A stretch of 64,000 nt of DNA, from the NCBI RefSeq assembly GCF_000385335.1, contig NZ_ARWA01000001.1, forward strand, positions 3,488,001 through 3,552,000, read 5' to 3'. Each line of letters opens with the position of its first letter. The first letter of the stretch is position 1. Below the pieces are notes generated by a model. The model saw nothing but the letters and a program-made list of their open reading frames with translations. It was not told the DNA's origin and made no database searches. This document shows, one piece after another, positions 10,250-21,300 of the stretch. This stretch comes from Methyloferula stellata AR4 (GTDB lineage: Bacteria > Pseudomonadota > Alphaproteobacteria > Rhizobiales > Beijerinckiaceae). The translations under genes were made by a program, and so were the position numbers.

Positions 10250-10999
10250 ATGCCGCCACGCTTCAAGGCCCTATTCTGGCCCGGCCTCTCGACCCTGCTG
10301 GCAGGTGCCATTCTGATCGGGCTCGGTGTCTGGCAATTGGAACGGCTTCACTGGAAAGAGGGTTTGATCGGCGAGATCGAAGCGCGCAGCACCATCAAGC
10401 CGCAGCCACTGCCGCCGATCGCCGATTGGCCTGCTCTCAAACCGGACGATTACGACTATCGCCACGTCGAAGCCGAGGGCACATTCGAGAACGATAAGGA
10501 AGCTTTGGTCTTCCATGGCCCCGGATTCAGCCGCAAGGGGATCTCGACCCCCGGCTATCTCGTGCTGACGCCGCTGCGGCTCGCCTCGGGCGGCATTGTC
10601 ATCGTCAATCGCGGCTTCGTGCCCGAAAACCTCAAGGACAAAGCCGCGCGGGCCGCGGGTGAAATCGACGGTCCCGTGAGAGTTACCGGCCTGATGCGGC
10701 CGCCCGAGCCGCGCAATCTCTTCACGCCCCCCGACGAGCCGGCTGCCGGGCGCTATTTCACCCGCGATCCGGCGGAAATCGCGACGCATTTCGGTCTCGC
10801 GGACGTGGCGCCATTTTCGATCGATGCCGACGATCTGCCGGTACCTGGCGGCTGGCCGATGGGCGGGACTACGGAAATCGCGATCCCCAATAACCATCTA
10901 TCCTATGCGCTGACCTGGTTTGGGCTAGCGCTGGGTCTTTTTGGGGTTTTTGCCGCTTTTGCCTGGCATAAGGGGAATGAGATAGAAAAGGCGGGTTAG
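10250..10999 (+). CDS. SURF1-family oxidase assembly protein
   Basis: SURF1/Shy1 family (249 aa), which helps insert haem a into subunit I. It has the expected two-helix layout: an N-terminal helix (LFWPGLSTLLAGAILIGLGVWQLERLHWKE, with the conserved GxWQ-x-R-like block), a soluble intermembrane domain with 'GYLVLTPLRL...VIVNRGFVP', and a C-terminal helix starting at 'NNHLSYALTWFGLALGLFGVFA'. Length is typical. It ends the oxidase assembly block before thrC. Confidence 0.93.
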   Translation: MPPRFKALFWPGLSTLLAGAILIGLGVWQLERLHWKEGLIGEIEARSTIKPQPLPPIADWPALKPDDYDYRHVEAEGTFENDKEALVFHGPGFSRKGISTPGYLVLTPLRLASGGIVIVNRGFVPENLKDKAARAAGEIDGPVRVTGLMRPPEPRNLFTPPDEPAAGRYFTRDPAEIATHFGLADVAPFSIDADDLPVPGGWPMGGTTEIAIPNNHLSYALTWFGLALGLFGVFAAFAWHKGNEIEKAG

Positions 11000-11012
11000 A
11001 CCGAGACCAAGG

Positions 11013-11146
11013 GGGCCCACCTTCTCCCTGTGGGAGAAGGTGCCGAGCGCAGCGAGGCGGATGAGGGGGTTACAGCCCCTTGAATTTGCGTTTGAAACCC
11101 CTCACCCGGTCGGCTCCGCCGACCACCCTCTCCCACAGGGAGAGGG
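11013..11146. repeat. Palindromic intergenic repeat, family C
   Basis: Two inverted halves, CTTCTCCCTGTGGGAGAAGG near 11022 and CCCTCTCCCACAGGGAGAGGG near 11128, flank a centre with GAGGCGGATGAGGGG and CCCCTCACCCGGTCGGC. This composite inverted repeat is a type widely scattered in Hyphomicrobiales genomes. It fills the SURF1-thrC gap and supplies the purine-rich AGGGAGAGGG that lies about 20 bp before the thrC start. Confidence 0.75.
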
Positions 11147-11158
11147 TTGCCAACTACA

Positions 11159-12613
11159 ATGAATTCGACAGGAAAAACAAAGACTTTGAGCAGCACGGCC
11201 AAATATGTTTCGACCCGTGGAGAGGCCCCGTCCCTTTCCTTTACGGACACGCTCATGGCGGGTCTTGCGAACGATGGCGGCCTTTATCTGCCCGAAACCT
11301 ACCCAGAGCTTGGCAAAGACGAGATCGCCGCTTTCGCCGGGCTTTCCTATGCCGAGGTGGCCGAGGCGGTTTTTTCCCGCTTCATCGGCTCCGAAATCGA
11401 TCCCAAGCTCCTCAAAAGCATGATCGAGACGGCCTATGCGGGATTCCGGCACAAGGCAGTCGCGCCCCTCGCGCAGATCGGCGACCAGCTCTTCCTGCTC
11501 GAATTGTTTCATGGCCCGACGCTCGCCTTCAAGGACGTCGCCATGCAGATCCTGGCGCGGCTGACGGATCATGTTCTGAAAGCCCGCCGCCAGCATGCGA
11601 CCGTCGTCGGTGCGACTTCGGGCGACACCGGCGCGGCAGCGATCGAAGCCTTTCGCGGTCTCGGCCATGCCGATGTCTTCATCCTCTATCCGCATGGCCG
11701 CGTCTCGGACGTTCAGCGCCGGCAGATGACCTGCGTCGCGGATGAAAACGTTCATGTCATCGCGCTCGAAGGCACGTTCGATGATGCCCAGGCGATCGTG
11801 AAAGGCCTGTTCCAGAAGCGCGCCTTTCGCGACGAACTCTCCTTGACCGGCGTCAATTCGATCAATTGGGCGCGGGTGATGGCGCAGATCGTCTATTACA
11901 TGACGAGCGCGGTCGCTTTGGGCGCGCCGCATCGGCCGATTTCCTTCGCCGTGCCGACCGGCAATTTCGGCGATATTCTCGCAGGCTATATAGCCAAGCG
12001 CATGGGCCTGCCTATCGAGCGGCTGATCATCGCAACCAACACGAATGATATTCTGGCGCGCACGCTGGCTACCGGCGTCTATGAGGTGAAGGGCGTCGAG
12101 GCGACGCAATCGCCGTCGATGGACATTCAGATCTCGTCGAATTTCGAGCGGCTTTTGTTCGAAGCCTATGGCCGCGATGCGGCAGCCGTCCGCCGCCTGA
12201 TGGAAAGCCTGAAACAGTCCGGCCGTTTCACGCTCGACGCAGCGCCGCTTGCAAAGATCCGTGCCGAATTCGATGCGGCTTCGGCGAACGAAACCGAGAC
12301 CACCGCCGAGATCGCGCGCGTCTACCAGGAGACGGGATCGCTCGTCGATCCGCATACGGCGGTCGGCGTCCATGCCGCACGCAAGGCGCTTGCGGCAAAG
12401 CCCGGCACGCCGGTGATTGCGCTTGCGACCGCGCATCCGGCGAAATTTCCAGATGCGATCGAAAAGGCGACGGGAGAGCGCCCGGCGCTCCCCGCACATC
12501 TTGCGGATCTGTTCGAGCGGAAGGAGCGTTTCGCGATCCTGCCCAATGATCAAGCCGCGGTCGAATCCTTCATCCGCTCGCATTCGCGGATTCCTTCAAC
12601 ACAGGTAGCTTGA
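11159..12613 (+). CDS. thrC: Threonine synthase
   Basis: PLP enzyme (484 aa) converting O-phosphohomoserine to threonine. It has the N-terminal 'YVSTRG' segment, the PLP-lysine motif 'LAFKDVAMQ' (Lys125), 'GATSGDTGAAAIEAF' for phosphate binding, and 'FAVPTGNFGDILAGY'. Size and order of motifs fit the longer gamma-proteobacterial/yeast-like class II synthase. ATG 11159 is preferred over the in-frame TTG 11147. Its stop TGA shares the A with the start ATG of the M16 peptidase, so the pair is translationally coupled. Confidence 0.95.
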   Translation: MNSTGKTKTLSSTAKYVSTRGEAPSLSFTDTLMAGLANDGGLYLPETYPELGKDEIAAFAGLSYAEVAEAVFSRFIGSEIDPKLLKSMIETAYAGFRHKAVAPLAQIGDQLFLLELFHGPTLAFKDVAMQILARLTDHVLKARRQHATVVGATSGDTGAAAIEAFRGLGHADVFILYPHGRVSDVQRRQMTCVADENVHVIALEGTFDDAQAIVKGLFQKRAFRDELSLTGVNSINWARVMAQIVYYMTSAVALGAPHRPISFAVPTGNFGDILAGYIAKRMGLPIERLIIATNTNDILARTLATGVYEVKGVEATQSPSMDIQISSNFERLLFEAYGRDAAAVRRLMESLKQSGRFTLDAAPLAKIRAEFDAASANETETTAEIARVYQETGSLVDPHTAVGVHAARKALAAKPGTPVIALATAHPAKFPDAIEKATGERPALPAHLADLFERKERFAILPNDQAAVESFIRSHSRIPSTQVA

Positions 12614-13875
12614 TGAGCGTTGAAATCACCACCTTGCCGTCTGGTCTGCGCATCGTCACCGATCGCATGGATCAGCTCGAGACGGCCTCGATCGGCGTCT
12701 GGATCGCAGCGGGCTCGCGGCACGAACATGCAAATGAGCAAGGCCTGTCGCACCTTCTCGAACATATGGCGTTCAAGGGCACAAGGCGGCGCTCGGCGCG
12801 CGACATTGCCGAAGAGATCGAGACGGCGGGCGGCGACCTCAATGCCGCGACCAGCGTCGAACAGACGGCCTATTACGCGCATGTGCTCGCGGCCGATAGC
12901 GGCCTCGCGCTCGACATTCTCGCCGATATTCTGACCGAGAGCACCTTCGACGCCAAAGAGCTTGAACGCGAGAAAGGCGTCATCTTGCAGGAGATCAGCG
13001 CGGCGGAGGATACGCCCGACGATCTCGTCTTCGATCTCTTCAATGCGACGGCCTATCCTGACCAGCCGATCGGACGCGCCATTCTCGGCACCCCGGACGG
13101 CGTATCATCCTTCAAGCGCGAAACCATCGGCGCCTATCTCGATACGCATTACCGCAGCCAGGCGACCGTCATCGGTGCGGCGGGCGCCGTCGAACATGCC
13201 CGCATCGCCGACGAAACCGAGAAGCGTTTCGGCAGCCTTCCGGCCAACCAGGCCGATGCGCCACAGCCTGCGAAATATAAAGGCGGCGACACCCGCGTGA
13301 AGCGGCGTCTCGAGCAGGCGCATATCGTCGTCGGCTTCGAAGGCCTCGGCTACGACCATCCCGATCATTATGCCATGCATATATTCGCCAATGCGGTTGG
13401 CGGCGGCATGTCCTCGCGTCTCTTCCAGGAAGTCCGCGAGAAGCGCGGCCTTGCCTATTCGATCTATGCCTTCCACTGGGGCTTTTCGGACAGCGGCCTT
13501 TTCGGCTTTTATGCCGGCACGGGCAAAAAGGATGTCGTCAATCTGATGCCGGTCGCGCTCGACTGCCTGGCTGAGGCCACGCAAAATCTGACAGAGGCCG
13601 AATTGCATCGCGCCAAGGCGCAGATGAAGGTCTCCCTGCTCGCGGCGCTCGAATCGCCCGGCGCGCGATCCGAGCAGATGGCGCGCCAGCTTTTGGCATT
13701 CGATCGCGTATTGCCCCGCGCAGAGATCATAGAAAAGATCGATTCGATTGGAATTGATGATGTTCGCCGTGTTGGTGCTGCCGCCTTGCGCTCGGCACCC
13801 ACAGTTTCGGCGATCGGTCCGATCTCCAAGGTGCTGAGCCCGGATCGTGTGGCGGAGCGTTTGGGAAGCGTTTAA
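12613..13875 (+). CDS. M16-family zinc metallopeptidase (processing-peptidase-like)
   Basis: A 420-aa pitrilysin/MPP-beta-like protease. The inverted zinc motif HxxEH is visible as 'HLLEHMAF' (His47, Glu50, His51), with the downstream glutamate in the 'EREKGVILQEI' region. The C-terminal half-domain contains the family 'GGGMSSRLFQEVREKRGLAYSIY' block. It is located directly after thrC in most Hyphomicrobiales. The start ATG 12613 overlaps the thrC stop (TGATG). The natural substrate is not known from sequence. Confidence 0.92.
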   Translation: MSVEITTLPSGLRIVTDRMDQLETASIGVWIAAGSRHEHANEQGLSHLLEHMAFKGTRRRSARDIAEEIETAGGDLNAATSVEQTAYYAHVLAADSGLALDILADILTESTFDAKELEREKGVILQEISAAEDTPDDLVFDLFNATAYPDQPIGRAILGTPDGVSSFKRETIGAYLDTHYRSQATVIGAAGAVEHARIADETEKRFGSLPANQADAPQPAKYKGGDTRVKRRLEQAHIVVGFEGLGYDHPDHYAMHIFANAVGGGMSSRLFQEVREKRGLAYSIYAFHWGFSDSGLFGFYAGTGKKDVVNLMPVALDCLAEATQNLTEAELHRAKAQMKVSLLAALESPGARSEQMARQLLAFDRVLPRAEIIEKIDSIGIDDVRRVGAAALRSAPTVSAIGPISKVLSPDRVAERLGSV

Positions 13876-13904
13876 CCTAGAAAGCGTTTCAGGAGAGCAA
13901 TTCC

Positions 13905-14519
13905 TTGGCCCTGTTTCGTCTCGGACCGTCGAGCGATAATGCCACCTTCATCCGGGGTGAAGGCGTCTATCTGCGGCCGCCGGAAATGCATGATTTCGAA
14001 ACCTGGGCCGGATTGCGCGAAAGAAGCCGGGGCTTCCTCACGCCTTGGGAGCCGACATGGCCCGGCGATGATCTGACCCGCACCGCCTTTCGCAGGCGGC
14101 TGCGCCGTCAGGCGCAAGAGATCGAAAACGACGAAGGCTATCCATTTTTGATCTTCCGCGAAGGCGATGATCTTTTGGTCGGCGGCTTGACGCTTGGCCA
14201 GATCAAGCGCGGCGTCGCGCAGGCGGCCACGCTCGGCTATTGGATGGGCGCTCCGCACGCCGGCAAGGGCTTCATGTCGCGCGCCGTCAGGGCCGCCGTC
14301 ACCTTCGCCTTTGCGACGCTCCGGCTGCATCGCATCGAAGCCGCCTGCCTGCCGAACAATGAACCGTCCATCCGGCTGCTCGAACGCTGCGGGTTCAAGC
14401 GCGAAGGCCATGCACGCGCCTATCTGCGGATCAACGGTATTTGGCAAGACCATCTTCTTTATGCGCTTTTGGAATCGGACCCGGTTCCGCTGCGTCTGCC
14501 GCGCCGCGATAAAGCGTAG
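13905..14519 (+). CDS. GNAT-family N-acetyltransferase (RimJ-like)
   Basis: A 204-aa acetyltransferase with the RimJ/RimL pattern: 'LRPPEMHDFETWAGLRERSR' at the N-terminus, a central beta-bulge 'ATLGYWMGAPHAGKGFMSRAV' that forms the acetyl-CoA phosphate loop (Q/R-x-x-G-x-G/A variant), and 'IEAACLPNNEPSIRLLERCGF'. It probably acetylates protein N-termini or a small amine. The start is TTG 13905, supported by AGGAGAG at 13891-13897; no better start exists nearby. It follows the peptidase by 29 bp and is last in the long operon. Confidence 0.9.
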   Translation: MALFRLGPSSDNATFIRGEGVYLRPPEMHDFETWAGLRERSRGFLTPWEPTWPGDDLTRTAFRRRLRRQAQEIENDEGYPFLIFREGDDLLVGGLTLGQIKRGVAQAATLGYWMGAPHAGKGFMSRAVRAAVTFAFATLRLHRIEAACLPNNEPSIRLLERCGFKREGHARAYLRINGIWQDHLLYALLESDPVPLRLPRRDKA

Positions 14520-14730
14520 CCCCCACATCGATCGACCGCCAGTCCTTGCCTCTCTTCTCCTTGAAAAGTCAGCGCTTTCAAGGCGGCGCGCTAAGTCTTG
14601 CCCTCTGGACAGATAAGCTTTACCAATTGAAGGTGGACGTCATTTCCAGCGATGAGGCTGCCCGACCGCTCAATACCTGCGACGCATCGGCACTTATGAC
14701 TACGTAAAAATGCCATGGAGTTTGAGTTAA

Positions 14731-14823
14731 AGCGTGATCCTAAAAAGTTGCGGACATTTTGGGATCATGCGCGAAATAAAAGCTTGGAGCATGATCGCGA
14801 TTCAGCTCAAAGAGATCATGCTC
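14731..14823. repeat. Two family A palindromes in the 445-bp gap before the EAL gene
   Basis: 14731-14772 is one family A unit (GCGTGATCC ... GGATCATGCGC). 14787-14823 is a second, shorter palindrome GAGCATGATC ... GATCATGCTC with a different centre. The rest of the 14520-14964 gap shows no gene; it is likely the promoter region for the following signalling protein. Confidence 0.75.
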
Positions 14824-14964
14824 TAAAAGCCTGCAAAGAAAAAAGAACATTAAGAGGTTGGCTATAGAGAGATTTTGTTTAAAGCGCGTCTCTCCAACTC
14901 TTAAACTTCGTGCTCCTCCGATTCTTCGACCGATGGCTCACGCGATTGGCCGGGGCAAAGGCAA

Positions 14965-17916
14965 TTGAGCGCGTTCAGGCGAAGCGGGTCACCCCCTTTT
15001 CCTCGATGCGCCGAAACCAGCTCGGATTTTCATGTGCTGAGCCGCGTGCTCCAGATTCGTTTTTTGATCGCTTTCGTTCTTCTGGGATTAAGTCTCGTCC
15101 CGGCAAGAGCGGTCGAAGCGATTCGCGTGCCGCTTGACGCACAGGCCATCGATCTCTCCAAGGCGATCGAAAGCTATAGTGCGCAAGGCGATCGCCTTTT
15201 GGTATCGACCGCGCCCGGCTCCGACGGCATCGTCCGCCGCATCGAGGTGCGCGCACGCGAGACGGGAACGCAGCCGAACTGGATCGTCTTCGCGCTCACG
15301 AACGACACCGACGAACAGATCGAACGACTGATCGTCGCGCCGCATTTCCGGCTTGTCGGTTCGGGCGTGGTCTGGCCCGATCTCGGCGCGACGCGCATTT
15401 CGGCGATCACCGCGAGCCAGGGCTTTCCGCCGGAAGCGCAAGAAAGCGCCGACGCCGACGTGTTCCGCTTGACGCTCGATCCCGGCACTACCGTGACTTA
15501 TGTCGCCGAATTGCGCACGCCGAAACTGCCGCAGCTCTATCTTTGGGAGCCCGACGCCTACAAGGACAAGGTCACCAGCCTCACTTTGTACAAAGGGATC
15601 GTGATCGGCGTCGCCGGCCTGCTGGCGCTCTTTCTGACCATCGTCTTCGTCGTCAAAGGCGCTGTCATCTTTCCGGCGGCGGCCGCGCTCGCCTGGGCAG
15701 TGCTCGCCTATGTCTGCATCGACTTCGGCTTCTGGACCAAGATTTTCGGCACCGGAGGCGCATCGGACCGCATTTGGCGGGCGGGCGCGGAAACAGTGCT
15801 GGCCGCGACTCTACTCGTCTTTCTCTTCGCCTATCTCAATCTCAGCCGCTGGCATGTGCGCGCCTCACGCGTCGCAACGGGCTGGCTGATCTTCCTCGTC
15901 GCGCTGATCGGCCTTGCAGTCTATGACGCGCCTGTCGCAGCCGGCGTCGCGCGCATTTCGCTCGCAACCATCGCGGGCGTCGGCTTCATCCTCGTCATTT
16001 ATCTGTCGACCCATGGCTATGACCGCGCCGTCATGCTCATTCCGACCTGGTTCCTGCTGCTCGCCTGGATCATTGGCGCCGCCTTCACGGTCACCGGCAC
16101 GCTGACAAACGACCTCGTCTCGCCTGCCTTGATCGGCGGCCTTGTTTTGATCGTGATGCTGATCGGCTTTACGATCATGCAAAATGCCTTTGCCGGAGGT
16201 GGGCTCGGCCATGGCGTGATCAGCGAGACCGAACGCAAAGCTCTGGCGCTGACCGGCAGCGGAGACCTCGTCTTCGACTGGGACGTCTCGGCCGATATCG
16301 TCTATGTGAACCCGGAAGTCGAAGCGCAATTGGGTCTCGGGCGCGGCTCGCTCGAAGGACCCGCCTCCGGCTGGCTCGATCTTCTGCACCCCTTCGAACG
16401 CGACCGCTATCGCGCCGTTCTCGACACGATGCTCGAACAAAGACGCGGGCGCATCAATCAGGAATTCCGCCTGCGCGCCGTCGACGGGCATTATTTCTGG
16501 TTTCTGATGAAGGCGCGGCCGGTGGTCGGCGCCGATGGCGAAGTGATCCGCATCGTCGGCACCCTGTCCGATGTCACCGAGGAGAAAACTTCGGAAGAAA
16601 GATTGCTGCATGATGCCGTGCATGACAATCTGACCGGCCTGCCCAATCGCGAACTCTTCTTCGACCGGCTTGAGGCCGCGTTGAACTTCGCGCTGACCGA
16701 CACGAAGATCCGGCCGACGGTCATCTGCATCGACATCGACCGGTTCCGTCAGGTCAATGAGAGCATCGGCCTCTCGGCCGGCGATTCGATTTTGCTGACG
16801 CTCTCGCGCCGCCTGAGCCGTCTCCTAAAGCCGCAGGATACGCTCGCCCGGCTTGCTGGCGATCAACTGGCCGCCGTCATCGTCTCCGAAACCGACACCG
16901 ATCAGATCACGGCGCTCGCCAATGTCGTGCGCCGAGCCTTGTCGACGCCCGTTGCCTTCAATGAAATCGAAATACCGCTGACCGCATCTATCGGCCTTGC
17001 ATTGTTCGATCCGCAATTGCACCAGAAGCGCGAGGACATGCTGAAAGACGCCGAGATCGCCATGCGTCACGCCAAACGGCTCGGCGGCAACCGGATCGAA
17101 GTGTTTCGTCCGGCCATGCGGACGCGCCGCTCGGATCGCGTGACGCTCGAAGGCGATCTGCGCCGCGCGCTCGACCGCGGCGAGATCAAGGTCTTTTTCC
17201 AGCCGATCGTGCGGCTCGAAGATCGCACGGTCGCAGGTTTCGAGGCCTTGCTGCGCTGGGATCATCCAAAACTCGGACGGCTCGGACCGGCCGAATTCAT
17301 TCCGATCGCGGAAGAAACCGGCGGCATCGTCGATCTCGGCATTTTCGCGCTTGAACGCACGGCGCGCGAACTCGCGGCCTGGCAACATGCGCTGAACGTC
17401 GATCCTCCCATCTTTGCCAGCGTCAATGTTTCGTCGCGGCAATTGCTGCGCCACGATCTCCTGCATGATGTGAAGGCCGTGCTCACCCGTTGCGATGTGG
17501 CGCGCGGCACATTGAAGCTCGAATTGACCGAGAGCCTCGTCATGGAGAACCCCGAATATGCGGCGCAGATGCTCGGCCGCATCCATGAACTTGGCGCCGG
17601 CCTGTCGCTCGACGATTTCGGCACCGGCTACTCGTCGCTCTCCTATCTGCAGCGCTTCCCCTTCGATACGATCAAGATCGACCGCTCCTTCGTGCACCAG
17701 AACAATAAAGGCGCGCGGCCGGTGATCCTGCGCTCGATCATCACGCTCGCGCATGATCTCGGCATGGAGGTCGTCGCCGAAGGCACTGAGACCGAGTCGG
17801 ACGCGATCGAGCTCGCGCAGCTCGGCTGCGAATATGCGCAAGGCTATGCCTTCGGGCATCCGATCTCGACGGTCGAAGCGCGCAAGCTCGTTGGCGCCGC
17901 GACGATCGCAGCATGA
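14965..17916 (+). CDS. Membrane PAS-GGDEF-EAL cyclic-di-GMP signalling protein
   Basis: A 983-aa protein. After a signal-like helix it has a periplasmic segment (about 50-195), then about seven to eight membrane helices (205-410), a PAS domain (about 425-540) and GGDEF and EAL domains. The GGDEF loop is degenerate (AGDQL at 631-635), so diguanylate cyclase activity is unlikely. The EAL domain looks complete: EALLR at 760, 'ELTESLVM', '[13 protein letters not shown]' from 883, 'KIDRSFV'. It is therefore probably a membrane-bound c-di-GMP phosphodiesterase. The start is uncertain: TTG 14965 is the longest, and GTG 15034 just before the signal helix is a good alternative. Its TGA stop lies inside a family A palindrome. 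Confidence 0.9.
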   Translation: MSAFRRSGSPPFPRCAETSSDFHVLSRVLQIRFLIAFVLLGLSLVPARAVEAIRVPLDAQAIDLSKAIESYSAQGDRLLVSTAPGSDGIVRRIEVRARETGTQPNWIVFALTNDTDEQIERLIVAPHFRLVGSGVVWPDLGATRISAITASQGFPPEAQESADADVFRLTLDPGTTVTYVAELRTPKLPQLYLWEPDAYKDKVTSLTLYKGIVIGVAGLLALFLTIVFVVKGAVIFPAAAALAWAVLAYVCIDFGFWTKIFGTGGASDRIWRAGAETVLAATLLVFLFAYLNLSRWHVRASRVATGWLIFLVALIGLAVYDAPVAAGVARISLATIAGVGFILVIYLSTHGYDRAVMLIPTWFLLLAWIIGAAFTVTGTLTNDLVSPALIGGLVLIVMLIGFTIMQNAFAGGGLGHGVISETERKALALTGSGDLVFDWDVSADIVYVNPEVEAQLGLGRGSLEGPASGWLDLLHPFERDRYRAVLDTMLEQRRGRINQEFRLRAVDGHYFWFLMKARPVVGADGEVIRIVGTLSDVTEEKTSEERLLHDAVHDNLTGLPNRELFFDRLEAALNFALTDTKIRPTVICIDIDRFRQVNESIGLSAGDSILLTLSRRLSRLLKPQDTLARLAGDQLAAVIVSETDTDQITALANVVRRALSTPVAFNEIEIPLTASIGLALFDPQLHQKREDMLKDAEIAMRHAKRLGGNRIEVFRPAMRTRRSDRVTLEGDLRRALDRGEIKVFFQPIVRLEDRTVAGFEALLRWDHPKLGRLGPAEFIPIAEETGGIVDLGIFALERTARELAAWQHALNVDPPIFASVNVSSRQLLRHDLLHDVKAVLTRCDVARGTLKLELTESLVMENPEYAAQMLGRIHELGAGLSLDDFGTGYSSLSYLQRFPFDTIKIDRSFVHQNNKGARPVILRSIITLAHDLGMEVVAEGTETESDAIELAQLGCEYAQGYAFGHPISTVEARKLVGAATIAA

Positions 17917-17954
17917 TCCTGAAAAGTTGCAGACTTTTCGGATAAGATCATGCG
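17910..17954. repeat. REP-type palindrome, family A, copy overlapping a stop codon
   Basis: GCATGATCCTGAAAAGT...ACTTTTCGGATAAGATCATGCG. The stop codon TGA 17914-17916 of the upstream EAL gene is part of the outer arm GCATGATC, so the repeat inserted at, or created, the gene's end. Confidence 0.82.
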
Positions 17955-17988
17955 TGAAAGAAAATCAGGGTGACGGCGGAGGCCGATA

Positions 17989-18234
17989 ATGCCGGTCTTC
18001 ATCATTCGCGCCGTCCGCAGCAGCGAACGCGACCTGACGAGACGCATCGTCGATCGCTGGCCCTTCGAGGTTCCCAATCTTCAGGCCGCGCAGGATATCG
18101 CCGACGAGACGAAGCTTGGCGACGTCTGGGACGAAGCAGATCTCTTCGAGATCGTCGATTTCGCCGGCAAAATTCGCGCCTCCCGCTTCTATACGAAGCC
18201 TGGTGAAAAACGCGCAGCCTGGATCGTGCGATGA
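17989..18234 (+). CDS. Small conserved hypothetical protein
   Basis: An 81-aa soluble protein, rich in charged residues, with no membrane helix or signal peptide. It starts 'MPVFIIRAVRSSERDLTRR' and has mixed alpha/beta character. ATG 17989 is supported by GGAGG 6 bp upstream. I do not recognise a family. It lies between the EAL gene and the convergent mutasome, separated from both by repeats, so it is probably expressed on its own. Confidence 0.65.
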   Translation: MPVFIIRAVRSSERDLTRRIVDRWPFEVPNLQAAQDIADETKLGDVWDEADLFEIVDFAGKIRASRFYTKPGEKRAAWIVR

Positions 18235-18260
18235 GGGGTGGCTATGCCAAGCCTCCTATC

Positions 18261-18366
18261 GCCCTCGCCCTTCGAGACGCGGGCTGCGCCCGCTCCTCAG
18301 GGTGAGGGCTCAGTGGTTGCCCTCATCCTGAGGAGCCCACGAAGTGGGCGTCTCGAAGGACGAGAG
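18261..18366. repeat. Palindromic repeat, family B, at the end of dnaE2
   Basis: GCCCTCGCCCTTCGAGACGC at 18261 and its near-complement (GCGTCTCGAAGGACGAG, ending about 18364) flank an inner pair CTCCTCAGGGTGAGGG/CCCTCATCCTGAGGAG. The same composite repeat recurs inside imuB (23335-23514) and at 47491-47617. Confidence 0.8.
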
Positions 18367-18375
18367 CAACCACAC

Positions 18376-21300
18376 CTATTGAAAATTGCGGCCTTTCGGG
18401 AGAACGCGCTTGAGCGCTACGGCGGCCTTATCCTTGGCGAGCGAAGCCTCAAGCGGAAACAAGAGAGTCTGAGCCATCGGCTCATCCTGATTTTTCTGTG
18501 CGGGTTGAGAGGACTGTCTTCCGATCACCTTGCAGGCCGGATGCGAAAAGGCGGGCTCGCTCTCATCGTCCCGCACCCGGCCCTGGTCCTGGCCTTGCCG
18601 CGACAGAACACCGAGCAGCGGCGTCAAATCTTCCGCACGCTCGGCAACGACATGAATGACGCCCGATTCGCTTTGCACGCGCCCCGTCACCGCGATGAAA
18701 CGCGCGCCCATCACGATCGGCCGCAAAGCCTCGAACACCTTCGGCCAGATGATCGCATTGGCAATGCCGGTCTCGTCTTCCAGCGTCAGAAAGATCACAC
18801 CTTTGGCCGAGCCAGGCCGCTGGCGCACGAGTACGAGTCCCGCGACCGTCACGCGGCGGCCGTTCTCGATCCGGCCGAGGTCTTCCGTGCACAAAATCTT
18901 TTTAGCCGCGAGCAAGGCCCGCACGAAAGACACGGGATGCGCCTTCAAGGATAATGAGAGCGTGCGATAATCCTCGACGACATGTTCGCCGATCAACATA
19001 GGCGGCAGATCAGCATCCGGCTCGTGCGCCTTGAATGTGAGGCTCTTCAACAGCGGCAGATCGTCCTTGTCGCCGGCGCGGTTGAGGCCCTTGACGACCC
19101 AGAGCGCCTCGCGCCGGTCGAGCCCGAGCGAGCGGAACGCATCGGCCTCCGCCAGACGTTGCAGCACGCTTTGCGGCAGTCCCGTGCGCAGCCAAAGATC
19201 GCGGATCGAATCATAGCCTGCGCCGCGATGCGCGACGAGCGCATCCATATCGGCCTCGCTCAACCCCTTGGCCTGCCGGAAGCCCAGGCGGACGCAATGG
19301 GCAGAGCGGATCTCGCCGCGCATCCCGTCATGGCGCGGATGCAGGCGCCCTTCAGCTTCACCCTTGACGAGGATGCTGTTCCATTCTGAAAAATTAATAT
19401 CCACCTCTTCGATGGTGACGCCATGCTCTCTGGCGTCGCGCACGATCTGCCCCGGCGCATAAAAACCCATGGGCTGCGCGTTCAAAAGCGCGCAGCAGAA
19501 AACATCCGGATAGCGGCATTTCATCCAGGCCGAGACATAGACGAGCAGCGCGAAAGAGGCCGCATGGCTTTCCGGAAACCCATAGGTACCAAAGCCCTCG
19601 ATCTGCTTGAAGCAGCGCTCGGCGAAATCGCGTGGATAGTTCTTCGCGACCATACCTTCGACCATTTTGTCGAAGAATGTCGAGATCGTGCCGACGCGTT
19701 TGAAAGTTGCCATGGCACGGCGCAGCCGATCTGCCTCGCCCGGCGTGAAGCCCGCAGCGACGATCGCGATCTTCATCGCCTGTTCCTGGAAGAGCGGCAC
19801 GCCAAGCGTCCGCTCCAGCACCTCTTTGAGTTCGTCCGAAGGATACTCTACCGGCTCAAGCCCCTGCCTGCGGCGCAGATAGGGATGCACCATATCGCCC
19901 TGGATGGGACCCGGCCGCACGATCGCAACTTCGATGACGAGATCGTAGAATGTCTTTGGCTTCAAGCGCGGCAGCATCGACATTTGCGCGCGGCTTTCGA
20001 TCTGGAACACGCCGATCGTGTCCGCGCGTGAGATCATGTCATAGACGGGCTTTTCTTCGGCGGGCACATCGGCGAGACGATGTTTCACGCCATAATGCGT
20101 CTCGAGCAGATCGAAGCCGCGGCTGAGGCAGGTCAGCATGCCGAGCGCCAGAATATCGACCTTTAAAATGCCGAGCGCATCGAGATCATCCTTGTCCCAG
20201 ACGACGGTGGTGCGCGCTTCCATCGTCGCATGGGCGAGCGGCATCACTTCATCGAGCCGCGTGCGGGTAATGACGAAGCCGCCCGTATGTTGCGACAAAT
20301 GGCGTGGAAATCCGGTGAGTTCGCTGGCAAGCGCAAGGGCCTTTTTCAAGCGCGCCTCGGTTGGGTCGAGCCCGGCGCGGCGCGCCTCCTTATCGTCGAC
20401 CGCGACCGACGAACTGCCCCAGACGGCGCCCGCCAAAGCTGCGAGCACATCATCCGAAAAGCCGAAGACTTTACCAACCTCGCGCATGGCTGAGCGCGTG
20501 CGATAGGTGACGACCGTCGCCGTCAGCGCCGCCCGCGCGCGGCCATAGCGCCTGTAAATATATTCCATCACCTCTTCGCGGCGCTCATGCTCGAAATCGA
20601 CGTCTATGTCCGGCGGCTCCGCGCGCTTGGCCGAGATGAATCGCTCAAAAAGAAGCTGATGGCGCATCGGATCGACATCGGTGATGCGTAGACAAAAGCA
20701 GAGCGTCGAATTGGCGGCGGAGCCGCGCCCCTGGCAGAGAATGCCTTGGTTACGTGCAAAGCGCATGATGTCATGCACAGTGAGAAAATAGGCGGCATAA
20801 TCGAGCTCGGCGACAAGTGCCAGCTCATGTTCGATCGCCGTTTTCACCTTGTCCGGCACATTGTTTTCGAAGCGTTCCGCCGCGCCTTCATAGGCGAAGG
20901 CGCGCAGAGCCTCCTGCGGCGTCGCAAAACCTTCGCGCAATTCCTCAGGATAGTCCCCACGCAACTCGTCGAGCGAAAACGAAAGCCCATCGAGAAAATG
21001 CAATGTCTCAGCGATCGCCTCCGGCGCTTCGCTGAAGAGACGCGTCATTTCGGCTGCGTCTTTCAAATGGCGTTCGGCATTGGCCTCGAGCTTGCGGCCG
21101 GCGTCATCGAGGCTCACGCCGAGCCGGATCGCGGTCAGCACATCCTGCAAAGGCCGCCGCTCCGCCACATGCATCAGCACGTCGTTTGTGGCAAGAAGCG
21201 GCGCATGGATATCGAAAGCGAGCCGCTTGCGCCAGGCCAGATCGCCGCGCATCGAAGTACCATAAGCCATGGCGGCGGTGAGCCAGACGGGCCCGCCCGA

